Source: Alterileibacterium massiliense (GTDB lineage: Bacteria > Bacillota > Clostridia > Peptostreptococcales > Anaerovoracaceae). From it: a DNA stretch of 64,000 bases. Made by a program: the position numbers and the translations under genes. The DNA lies in contig NZ_FNWE01000002.1 of assembly GCF_900104645.1 (NCBI RefSeq), forward strand, positions 1,007,289 through 1,071,288, read 5' to 3'. Shown piece by piece: positions 35,942 through 43,985 of the stretch (position 1 is the stretch's first letter; the number at the start of each line of letters is the position of its first letter). The notes beneath the pieces were generated by a model, which ran no database searches, was not told the origin of the DNA, and worked only from the letters and a program-made list of their open reading frames with translations.

Positions 35942-37228
35942 ATGTCATTTAAGCTTTATGAAGGCAGTTTATCTCCTAGATATAATATATTTAACGATTA
36001 TACTTTTAAAGAATGTTATGCAACTAACACAAGGCTCATGGGTGCTCTTGCTATGCGTATAATTTGGGTATCTAAAGAAAATCATAATAAATATTTATAT
36101 CAGCTCATTCATCTTGATTATTCAGAATATGGAATCGATGATTATAGAGAATTTATAGTTGAAAAAAATAAAGAAAGTCTTTCATTAAATAGCAAATTTG
36201 CTGAGCTATGGACTATTTGGGAGAATATGTCAACTTGCCTTGGGGGCTTTGAAAAGAAAATTTCTCTTGAAACAGCCATTAATTTCATATGCACATCTAT
36301 AAAAATTGGTGAAAAATATTATAAATTACATGATAATCATATAAAAGAATTCCAAAAATATTCAAATAGAAGAATAAATTTCATGTTATCTACTCTAGGT
36401 TTTCCTGATTTTTCTAATGGCTTTTCAGAATTTAAAATAAATGACTTCTCATTTATGTATGAGCTTTTCCCCGATGATATGACATCTGCTGAAATAATAA
36501 ATTATTTTATCATGAGACTCTCTGATAAGGATTACCTTCCTGCGAGTATGCTTTCAGACTTTGACGTAGATTATTTAAAAAATCTTGAGCTTGCTCCTTT
36601 GGGCATTTTGTCGCTTATGAGAAATACACTACTTGACCCTAAATCTGTAAATTTATCTGATAAAAAGACGCTATATTATACTTGTAAAACCCTCTTATTG
36701 GGTAAAAAATACTATTATGCTCTAAGCGAGATTGGCATAAGGAAATCATCAACTATACTTAATTACAAGGTAAATTATTTTAATATATCCTTTATAAATG
36801 AAATATCAGAATATGAAGCTGCAATGCAATTAAAGCACAGTGAGTATATAACTACTTTTTCTATATGCGATAAAAAAGAGGATTTTCCTTTGGATAGCCT
36901 CTTAATGATGATAAAAACCACCCCATATAAAGTTCCAGCTGGAATGATTTATATGATATATAATGATAATAATTCTCACGTTAAGAATAATGATTATTAT
37001 TTAGACCAAGATGTTTATGCTGCTATACTTATCACTCAAAATGATGAGGTAGTAATAATGAGTCAAGAGTTAACTAAGATTGATATGCTTGAAAAGATAA
37101 TACTAAGCTCACCTTTAAGAGCAGACATCGATTTGTTAGATAGGTATAAATTTGAGAATCAAGTATTTCAATCCTTTTCAAAGACAAGGCATCTAAATTT
37201 TAGTGCTTTTATTGATGGATATATATAA
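35942..37228 (+). CDS. Uncharacterised 428-residue protein
   Basis: I do not recognise this protein. It has no signal peptide, no clear membrane segment, no P-loop and no metal-binding Cys or His cluster. The composition is mixed alpha/beta with many Tyr, Phe, Asn and Ser residues; the N-terminal ~300 residues look helical and the C-terminal ~130 more mixed, with PYKVPAGMIYMIYN standing out. It has a strong AGGAGG site and its own promoter, and its codon use matches its neighbours, so it is a real, expressed gene. It stands between metK (divergent) and the DnaA-box-like intergenic region, with no operon partner to suggest a function. Confidence 0.75.
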   Translation: MSFKLYEGSLSPRYNIFNDYTFKECYATNTRLMGALAMRIIWVSKENHNKYLYQLIHLDYSEYGIDDYREFIVEKNKESLSLNSKFAELWTIWENMSTCLGGFEKKISLETAINFICTSIKIGEKYYKLHDNHIKEFQKYSNRRINFMLSTLGFPDFSNGFSEFKINDFSFMYELFPDDMTSAEIINYFIMRLSDKDYLPASMLSDFDVDYLKNLELAPLGILSLMRNTLLDPKSVNLSDKKTLYYTCKTLLLGKKYYYALSEIGIRKSSTILNYKVNYFNISFINEISEYEAAMQLKHSEYITTFSICDKKEDFPLDSLLMMIKTTPYKVPAGMIYMIYNDNNSHVKNNDYYLDQDVYAAILITQNDEVVIMSQELTKIDMLEKIILSSPLRADIDLLDRYKFENQVFQSFSKTRHLNFSAFIDGYI

Positions 37229-37594
37229 TTTTTTGCAATTTACAAGAATAAATATTATGTAAAATTTTGTTCGCTTTATGAAAATGTTTTTTCAACACAC
37301 TTTTGACCGTGAAAAATATAGGTTTAAGCTTTTATCCACAGGTTTTTAAACTTTTGTATACTATTTTGTCAACAAGGGTATGTTGATAATTTCAATCAAT
37401 ATAAGCCTTTATTTGCAAGCTGTATAGCTTGATAGCATAAAAGTCAATACAAGTTTTCAACATATTTATTCAAGATTTTTTACACATTTTGTTCGTCATA
37501 TAATAATTAAGTTTATTATTATAAATTTTAGAAGAAAACGCTGTTAATTTCAGCCTTAAACTGAATTTAAATCAAGATTATATTGGAGGATAAA
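37229..37594. other. 366-base intergenic region with a cluster of DnaA-box-like 9-mers
   Basis: Contains one perfect DnaA box TTATCCACA (37332-37340). Near-matches are TTTTCAACA at 37289-37297 and 37454-37462, TTGTCAACA at 37366-37374, TTATCAACA on the minus strand at 37381-37389, and a weaker TTTTACACA near 37478-37486. The region is very AT rich. No dnaA, dnaN, rpmH or replication gene is adjacent. Confidence 0.5.
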
Positions 37595-38839
37595 TTGAAA
37601 ACAATTAAAACATATCAGGAAGATGTATATCTAAAAAACCTATCTGCAATAGTGATAGACATATCTTCTGAAAATGGGATTACAAATATAATTTGCGATA
37701 GGACTATATTCTTCCCTACGGGCGGAGGTCAACCTTGTGATAATGGATATATAGATAAATATTTTATTTTTGATGTTTATATAAATCAGAATGGAGAAAT
37801 AGTTCATAGCACTCGTGATATAAAAAATATCGACTCTGCTTTATCATTACTCGGATTGGAAATCAAAATGAAAATTGATTGGGACAGGCGTTTTAGAAAT
37901 ATGCAGCGTCATCTTGGTGAACACATATTATCAGGGATTTTTTATAAACTTTTTTCCGGGAATAATAAAGGTTTTCACATGGGTGATGAGTATATTACTA
38001 TTGACATACACCTCGCTCATGGAATGCTAACAAAGGAAATGATTAAACAAGCAGAGATTGAAGCAAATAAGGCAGTTCAGATGAATCTTCCTGTCACTAC
38101 TTCCTTTTTTGATGATAGGAGTGAAGCTTCTTTAATGCCGGTGCGAAAGCCAATAGATATTGATGGAGAAATAAGCGTTGTAACTGCTGGAACTGACAAT
38201 AATATTATAGATTGCGTTGCTTGCTGTGGAACTCACCCCTCTTCTACCGGAGAACTTGGTCTTATTAAAATTTATAAATTCGAGCCCAATAAAGGAATGA
38301 CAAGGATATATTTTGATGTCGGTATGGATGCCCTAAATAAATGCATAGATAGTATGGATATATTAAAAGATGTCAGTAACCACTTATCATGCAATGAAAA
38401 TGATGTGTATAAGTCTATTTTAAAAAAAGAAGAAAGCGAAACCATATTAAAAAATTCTATCTCAAAACTCTCCTCCTCCCTTATGGATATTAAAATCAAT
38501 AGTTTTTATGAAGATATAATTTCTTCAAACATTAAAGGTTTATATGAAATAAAAGAAGAAGATCTTGATGCTGAAAGAGCAAATAAGATGGCTTACAAGC
38601 TAATTGGTAAACTAAAATCTTATCCGATTATTGATGAAATACTAATAGGAATAATTACACAGGATAATAATCTAATTCTTGCATCAAATGGGAATATATC
38701 ATGTGGAAGTCTTGTAAAAAATAATATTAAAAAATATAATGGAAAAGGTGGCGGAAGAGATGATAATGCCCGCGGAAAGTTCGATGACATAAGTTCACTA
38801 AAGTCTTTCCTAGGTCAAATTAGGCTTGAATTAAATTGA
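37595..38839 (+). CDS. alaX: Alanyl-tRNA editing protein (AlaX-L type)
   Basis: Free-standing trans-editing enzyme that hydrolyses mischarged Ser- or Gly-tRNA(Ala). FFPTGGGQPCDNG opens the editing region. The zinc ligands are the HLGEH motif (HxxxH) and CVACCGTHPSSTGELG (Cys and His). A C-terminal DHHA1-like domain with GKGGGRDDNARGKF makes it the long form (414 residues). The TTG start at 37595 follows TTGGAGG at a normal distance; the frame also reads to a TTG at 37583 that lies within the binding site. Confidence 0.9.
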   Translation: MKTIKTYQEDVYLKNLSAIVIDISSENGITNIICDRTIFFPTGGGQPCDNGYIDKYFIFDVYINQNGEIVHSTRDIKNIDSALSLLGLEIKMKIDWDRRFRNMQRHLGEHILSGIFYKLFSGNNKGFHMGDEYITIDIHLAHGMLTKEMIKQAEIEANKAVQMNLPVTTSFFDDRSEASLMPVRKPIDIDGEISVVTAGTDNNIIDCVACCGTHPSSTGELGLIKIYKFEPNKGMTRIYFDVGMDALNKCIDSMDILKDVSNHLSCNENDVYKSILKKEESETILKNSISKLSSSLMDIKINSFYEDIISSNIKGLYEIKEEDLDAERANKMAYKLIGKLKSYPIIDEILIGIITQDNNLILASNGNISCGSLVKNNIKKYNGKGGGRDDNARGKFDDISSLKSFLGQIRLELN

Positions 38840-38987
38840 TATATGTGAGTATAATTAATTGATATATAAGATTATAATAAATTGATAGATTAGATTACAA
38901 TTATTGGATAGATGCGAATATGTTAAGTTAATAATAGTTTTAAATTTTATATTAATTGATATTAAGAGCTTTAAGTGAGGTATAGAT

Positions 38988-39623
38988 GTGAATGACAATA
39001 AATTTATCATTACGATAGGAAGAGAATTTGGAAGTGGTGGTCATGAAATTGGCAGAAGGCTTTCTGAGGTATTAAACCTTGATTTTTACGACACTGAATT
39101 TATCAAAATGGCTGTCGAAAAAACCGGTTATAGTGAAATGTATATAAAAAATAATGATGAAAAAGCCCCTGATTTCACCGGTAGCACCTTTATGTCAGGC
39201 TTTGATTACTATCACCCATCACCATATGACAGGATTCAGGAAGAAGAATATAATATTGTTAAATATCTTGGTGAAAAAGGTGGTTGTATAATAGTCGGTA
39301 GAGCCGCTGACTACATTTTAAGAGATGAAAGATTGATTAGAATATTTATATATGCTCCATTTGACGATAGGGTTAAAAGAAAGATGGCACTTCTATCTTC
39401 TGATATGAAAGATAAGATTACCATATCGCAGATGGAAAAAACTGTAAAGCAAATGGATAAACAGCGTCGAAAATTTTATGAATATTATACTGATAACAAA
39501 TGGGGTTCTTCTGACTCCTATGATCTTCTCATTAATAGCAGTAGTGCTGGCGTTGACGGCTCTGTAAAAATTATCAAAACTTTTGTAGAGGAATGTAAGG
39601 GTGCAAGCAATATGCCTGACTAA
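38988..39623 (+). CDS. Cytidylate kinase-like family protein
   Basis: P-loop nucleotide kinase of the Cytidylate_kin2 group. IITIGREFGSGGHEIGRRLSE is the P-loop start; IIVGRAADYIL and the Arg-rich lid FDDRVKRKM follow. At 211 residues it fits the family. The phosphorylated nucleotide is not known for this group, so CMP is only presumed. It uses a GTG start with GAGG upstream; the overlapping ATG at 38986 is out of frame. The 150 bases before it contain several ATTGATA-like repeats. Confidence 0.85.
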   Translation: MNDNKFIITIGREFGSGGHEIGRRLSEVLNLDFYDTEFIKMAVEKTGYSEMYIKNNDEKAPDFTGSTFMSGFDYYHPSPYDRIQEEEYNIVKYLGEKGGCIIVGRAADYILRDERLIRIFIYAPFDDRVKRKMALLSSDMKDKITISQMEKTVKQMDKQRRKFYEYYTDNKWGSSDSYDLLINSSSAGVDGSVKIIKTFVEECKGASNMPD

Positions 39624-39648
39624 GTAAATTTAATATATTTATTATAAA

Positions 39649-39684
39649 AATAAGACGGAGTGATAATCATCTCTCCGTCTTATT
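39649..39684. terminator. Bidirectional terminator between the kinase-like gene and rubredoxin
   Basis: AATAAGACGGAG (39649-39660) and CTCCGTCTTATT (39673-39684) are perfect 12-base inverted repeats with A- and T-rich ends, between two convergent genes. Confidence 0.9.
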
Positions 39685-39713
39685 TCATAAGTCAATATTG
39701 TAAAAATTATCGA

Positions 39714-39872
39714 TTATTGTGCTTCAAATTTTTCCTTTGGTACTCCGCATACTGGGCAAACCCAATCTTCTGGAAGATCTTCAAATGCTGTACCTGGTGC
39801 TATATCATTATCAGGATCACCCTTTGCTGGATCATAAACAAATCCACATACTTGACATTCATACTTTTTCAT
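39714..39872 (-). CDS. Rubredoxin
   Basis: A 52-residue iron protein with the two CxxC iron-binding knuckles, YECQVCGF (Cys6, Cys9) and [10 protein letters not shown] (Cys39, Cys42), and the intervening [19 protein letters not shown] typical of rubredoxin. It carries single electrons, often to oxygen- or peroxide-detoxifying enzymes in anaerobes. AGGGGG lies 7 bases ahead of ATG 39872; another in-frame ATG is at 39878. It follows the nitroreductase gene by 48 bases on the same strand, suggesting one transcript. Confidence 0.96.
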   Translation of the reverse strand: MKKYECQVCGFVYDPAKGDPDNDIAPGTAFEDLPEDWVCPVCGVPKEKFEAQ

Positions 39873-39920
39873 AATCATACCCCCTAATCACATGGCATAA
39901 TAGCCATAAAATAATAAATT

Positions 39921-40784
39921 TTATATTCTGCACTTAGCTACATATTCTGCATTCTCAGGAAGTTTTAAGTCTCCTTCCCACTTTTCAAATGTCCAATTAG
40001 GAGCATCTTTTCTTGTAGCAGATAGAACTGCATAAAAGTCGAACATACAGATACCGTAGTTAAGATGTGCATCATAATCACCTGTGAGCTCATCTTTTAG
40101 CCCAATTAATGCAACCTCCGCGTCGTCAACTATAATTCTATACGGCTGGCGATTAAAGAAAGATTGTGAACGACTTGCTGCCAAAAGAGCATCTTCAAGC
40201 CCTGTATATAGCTCGCTCTCATCAAAAAGTCTTCCATATGACTTATCAAAGATAAATTCACTCAAATCGATCTTTGGTGCAGCCTTTGATTCCGTTTCAA
40301 CCATCTTTACATGAGATGGATTCTTTATATCAAGTCTTTTCTCAATTTCCTGTTCCTTGCCGTATCCAAAAGCTATCAGGGCGGCAGGTACCTTATTCCC
40401 ATTAATATCAAGTGCCTTGTTCAATGCTTCTTGATTAACAATTGTCATCCAGCAGGTATCAAGCCCTAGCTCTGTGCATTTTAATGTTATTCCCTGCCCA
40501 ATATAACCAGCATTTTCTAGATAGTGCTCGCTTTCATCGGATAAGACCAAAACATACTTTGGTGCTTCCACTAGGAAGCCATTATATCCAGCAGCATTTA
40601 TCATTCCATGATATTTACTTCCATCAATTATTTTTATTTCTATATCAGCATTTGTAATGCCTTTAATATCCTTAAAATACTCTTCAAGATTAGCAATCAT
40701 ATCATTGTTAACAGGCTTATCCTCGTATTCCCTTACAGAATGTCTTTTGCTGACAATCTCTTCATAATATTTAACTATATCCAT
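39921..40784 (-). CDS. Nitroreductase family protein (TM1586-like)
   Basis: FMN-dependent oxidoreductase fold of 287 residues. SKRHSVREYEDKPV is the N-terminal FMN-binding motif and GQGITLKCTELGLDTCWM the central one. The second half (about 160-287) repeats part of the fold, as in the TM1586 nitroreductase group (PF14512). The substrate is unknown. ATG 40784 follows AGGAGGAG closely; the frame runs to 40844 without signals. Placement 48 bases before rubredoxin suggests that the two work in the same electron-transfer chain. Confidence 0.88.
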   Translation of the reverse strand: MDIVKYYEEIVSKRHSVREYEDKPVNNDMIANLEEYFKDIKGITNADIEIKIIDGSKYHGMINAAGYNGFLVEAPKYVLVLSDESEHYLENAGYIGQGITLKCTELGLDTCWMTIVNQEALNKALDINGNKVPAALIAFGYGKEQEIEKRLDIKNPSHVKMVETESKAAPKIDLSEFIFDKSYGRLFDESELYTGLEDALLAASRSQSFFNRQPYRIIVDDAEVALIGLKDELTGDYDAHLNYGICMFDFYAVLSATRKDAPNWTFEKWEGDLKLPENAEYVAKCRI

Positions 40785-40929
40785 ATTGCTCCTCCTCAAC
40801 TTATTACCTATACAGATTGTAGTATAAAATTGTGAACAATTCAATATTCATATCGTGTAATTTAATGATACTTATATCTATATATTGTGTTCAATATGTG
40901 TTTTATAAGTTTATCTCAATATTTACTTC

Positions 40930-41685
40930 TTATATCTTATTCTTGTCCTTAATTTTTATATAATTGATATATCTATTTATCATTTTTTTAAAATTATTTG
41001 CTATATATGAATTTCTTTTTAAAACAACCGGAATACCCATATTCATTGACATTCTTATATTAATATCTGTCTGCACTATGCCGAGCATCTTAGATTTCAT
41101 TCTGGAATCAATAATCTTTGGTGTGAGCTCTAGATTTTTATCCAAAAGGTCATACATAACATTATTCAGAACATAATACCTACTTATAGCAAATCGCCTA
41201 ATAATATAATCTTCCATGGCATCTGCATCTCTAAGCGATGATGATTCCGGTGTTAAAACAATAATAATATCATTAGATGCTTCTGCAATATCCTCTATCG
41301 CACCGCCAATCCCAGGAGGTGAGTCTATTACCACAAAATCGTATCCATGCTTAGAAATTAACAAATCTACTAAGCTATGAATCCCCTTCCTAATCACCTT
41401 ATCAGAATCTATATCCTGACAACCTGGAATAATTCCAAGATTTTCATTGTATGCGGGGCGGATAATGGTATCATCTATGGTTGATACTTCCTTAATAATA
41501 TCACACACATCAAAAATCGAGCGGTTCTCAACTCCCGCAGCTAAATCAAGTGACCTAAGCCCTGTATTCATATCTATGAGGGCTGTTTTATATCCCTCAT
41601 TTGCAAGCATTTCAGCAAAGTTAAGAGAAAACATTGTTTTCCCAGTACCACCTTTGCCTGACGCCACCATTATTACTCTGCCCAA
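40930..41685 (-). CDS. MinD/ParA-type P-loop ATPase
   Basis: Deviant Walker A ATPase with ASGKGGTGKTMFSLN, a second Lys/Asp motif TALIDMNTGLRSLDLAAG, and the Walker B-like FVVIDSPPGIG. It resembles MinD, which positions the division site, and the MinD-like FlhG/YlxH proteins. The C-terminal segment NFKKMINRYINYIKI could be an amphipathic membrane-binding helix. No minC or minE is next to it. A TTG at 41685, giving (M)GRVIMVASGKGG, has GGAGG five bases ahead and fits the family N-terminus. ATG 41715 is possible but lacks a binding site. Confidence 0.83.
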   Translation of the reverse strand: MGRVIMVASGKGGTGKTMFSLNFAEMLANEGYKTALIDMNTGLRSLDLAAGVENRSIFDVCDIIKEVSTIDDTIIRPAYNENLGIIPGCQDIDSDKVIRKGIHSLVDLLISKHGYDFVVIDSPPGIGGAIEDIAEASNDIIIVLTPESSSLRDADAMEDYIIRRFAISRYYVLNNVMYDLLDKNLELTPKIIDSRMKSKMLGIVQTDINIRMSMNMGIPVVLKRNSYIANNFKKMINRYINYIKIKDKNKI

Positions 41686-41794
41686 TATGCCCTCCATAAT
41701 TTCTTGTTTAATCATTATAACAGAATTTATTCGTTTTTAGCAAAAAACTATGATAAACTTTAGAATATAAATTAAAAAAACTTAAGGAGGAATT

Positions 41795-43003
41795 ATGATT
41801 TATCCTAATTTTATAAAAAAAGACGAGATTATTGGAATTTGTGCTCCAAGTGCGGGAGTTGGTGGTAAAAAAGAATCTTTTGACTCATCTATAAAAACTA
41901 TAAAATCGTATGGGTTTAAAATAAAAGAAACTGAATCTGTTAGAAATGATAGCGAGCCATCGGCAGACGCAAAAATTAGAGGCAAAGAATTTAATGATTT
42001 AATAAAAGATAAAAGTGTTAAGATGATAATGTCTGCTTCTGGCGGAGATTATAATATTGAGATGCTACCTTTTATAGACGAGGAAGCTGTTAAGGCTAAT
42101 CCTAAATGGGTTATGGGGGCAAGCGATCCTACAAATATCTTATATTATCTGACAACAAAGCTTGATATAGCAACTCTTTATGGACATAATGCAGGAAGCT
42201 TTGATATTCTTCCACTTCATGAATCACAGCTTAACACATTTAAAATTATTCAGGGTGATTTGGTTAAGCAAAACTCATGCGATAAATATGACGGAAATCC
42301 TAGTTATGACAAGGAAATGATTGATTATAATACTGATGTTTATTGGACAGCACTTGCTAAGTCAAATTCAAAATTAAATACAAAGTTAAATTTTGATGAT
42401 ATTAATATTATTTCAAGCGAAATGACAATTGAAAAGCAAGGTGACGAGATAAATCACGAAATAAATGATGATATATATAAAAGCTTAATAAAAATCTCAG
42501 AATATAAAACCCCTGCCAATATACGCCATCTTATACCCGCAAATGGTTATGGTGAAGCAAATACTCTAGAAGTAAGCGGAAGGCTCATTGGTGGCTGCTC
42601 TGACTGCATACTGAATTTAATAGGAACTCGATATGACGGGACAAGAGATTTTATAAATAAATATCATGAAGATGGTATTATTTGGTACTTTGATCCTTTT
42701 ATGACAAGTGCTCCAGATTTGTACAGACTGATGCTTCAAATGAAATACTGCGGATATTTCAAATATACCAAGGCGATCATCTTTGGCAGAATTATGTTTA
42801 AAGAGGGGTCCTCTGATTCAGAATTTATAGAAAAGATTACAAAATGTTTTACAGAATATGACTCAGGCGACGGATATGTAATACCAATTATATGGAATGC
42901 TGATATAGGTCATGTTAAGCCTTCATTTACATTGATAAACGGAGCTATGGCAAATCTGAGATGCCAAGGTGGAAATGCGAGCATAGAAATGTTTATTCGA
43001 TAA
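41795..43003 (+). CDS. S66 family peptidase (LD-carboxypeptidase/MccF-like)
   Basis: Serine peptidase of the LD-carboxypeptidase/microcin C immunity family. The nucleophile is Ser110 in MGASDPTN, and His373 in GHVKPSF is the catalytic His. ICAPSAG at the N-terminus, ASGGDYNIEMLP, and SGRLIGGCSDCILNLIGTRYD match the family. At 402 residues it is longer than typical LdcA (~300) and closer to MccF-like proteins. Roles may be trimming of wall tetrapeptides or hydrolysis of acyl-sulfamoyl adenylates; the sequence does not decide. AGGAGG precedes the start. It overlaps the convergent YitT gene by 11 bases. Confidence 0.88.
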   Translation: MIYPNFIKKDEIIGICAPSAGVGGKKESFDSSIKTIKSYGFKIKETESVRNDSEPSADAKIRGKEFNDLIKDKSVKMIMSASGGDYNIEMLPFIDEEAVKANPKWVMGASDPTNILYYLTTKLDIATLYGHNAGSFDILPLHESQLNTFKIIQGDLVKQNSCDKYDGNPSYDKEMIDYNTDVYWTALAKSNSKLNTKLNFDDINIISSEMTIEKQGDEINHEINDDIYKSLIKISEYKTPANIRHLIPANGYGEANTLEVSGRLIGGCSDCILNLIGTRYDGTRDFINKYHEDGIIWYFDPFMTSAPDLYRLMLQMKYCGYFKYTKAIIFGRIMFKEGSSDSEFIEKITKCFTEYDSGDGYVIPIIWNADIGHVKPSFTLINGAMANLRCQGGNASIEMFIR

Positions 43004-43916
43004 AGTCTTTTGTAAGGTGCCTTTTGAAATTACCTGATATTCCCTCTCCCTCTGTATATATCATAAATGCAGAGGGATCAGTTTTTAATACGATATTTTT
43101 TAGCTGCGAAATCTCATACTTGCTTATAGCAGAAATCAAGATGTGAACATCTTCATCTGTATAAGAGCCTTTACCATTCCATGCAGTTACACCTCTACCT
43201 AGTACTTTATTTATAGCCTTATCAACCCCATCTACCTTTGTTATTATAATGACCTGAACATTGATATTTTGAGTGTGCATTTTATCTATGAATACTGCCT
43301 TGATGGCTGCATATATAAATGAATAGACGGCAACTTGTACATCAAAGGCAAATAAGCATATCCCATATACTATGAAATTGATGTAGGTGTTTAGCCTACC
43401 TACGCTGGCGTCAGTATTTGTCTTAATACGGCACATAGCTATAATATCAGCTCCTCCGCTTGAACCTCCGCCTCTCAGCATCATGCCTGTCCCTATTCCT
43501 CCAATAACTCCCCCTACAATGCAGGCAGTTAGAAAATCATCTATCTTAGGATTCGTAGCTACCGGAATAAATGCAAGGAAAATGGAAGAAAGAGTAATTG
43601 AAACTATATTATTAAATGTAAATTTTTTTCCTACAATTTTATTTGAATAAATCAAAAGAGGAATATTTAAGAGTAAATTAAATATTCCTGTAAAATCAAT
43701 CCATGCGGGCATCTTAACCCCAAGTCCCATTATCATAAATGCTCTTATAAGCTGTGCTATTCCGGTAAATCCACCATTATATAAGCCTATAGGAGCAATT
43801 ATGAAATTGACGCTTGCTGCGAAGATAAGTGATCCCATGACAATATAGATATAGTCTATTACAGCATCATAATTGCCTTTTCTATCAATTACATATAAAT
43901 CTCTTGGATTATTCAT
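42993..43916 (-). CDS. YitT family membrane protein (DUF2179)
   Basis: Membrane protein of unknown function with about five to six hydrophobic helices in the first ~215 residues (IMGSLIFAASVNFIIAPIG, NLLLNIPLLIY, MMLRGGGSSGGADIIAM). A C-terminal soluble DUF2179 domain includes GVTAWNGKGSYTDEDVHIL. The length of 307 is slightly above the usual 280-290. It converges on and overlaps the S66 peptidase gene. Confidence 0.9.
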   Translation of the reverse strand: MNNPRDLYVIDRKGNYDAVIDYIYIVMGSLIFAASVNFIIAPIGLYNGGFTGIAQLIRAFMIMGLGVKMPAWIDFTGIFNLLLNIPLLIYSNKIVGKKFTFNNIVSITLSSIFLAFIPVATNPKIDDFLTACIVGGVIGGIGTGMMLRGGGSSGGADIIAMCRIKTNTDASVGRLNTYINFIVYGICLFAFDVQVAVYSFIYAAIKAVFIDKMHTQNINVQVIIITKVDGVDKAINKVLGRGVTAWNGKGSYTDEDVHILISAISKYEISQLKNIVLKTDPSAFMIYTEGEGISGNFKRHLTKDFIE

Positions 43917-43985
43917 GTCTTGAAAATATCACTTATTAAATATTATTTCAATATCTTCTTGCAAGATTTATTTTGTATTTCCTTT

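Noticed and set aside
37229-37594. Chromosomal origin oriC
   Set aside because: DnaA-box-like sites exist, but no dnaA, dnaN or rpmH gene is near and the gene orientation does not switch to plus on the right side.
38840-38987. ATTGATA-like short repeats as a CRISPR or repeat array
   Set aside because: Units are irregular, about 7 bases, without spacers of constant length; most simply explained by AT-rich composition.
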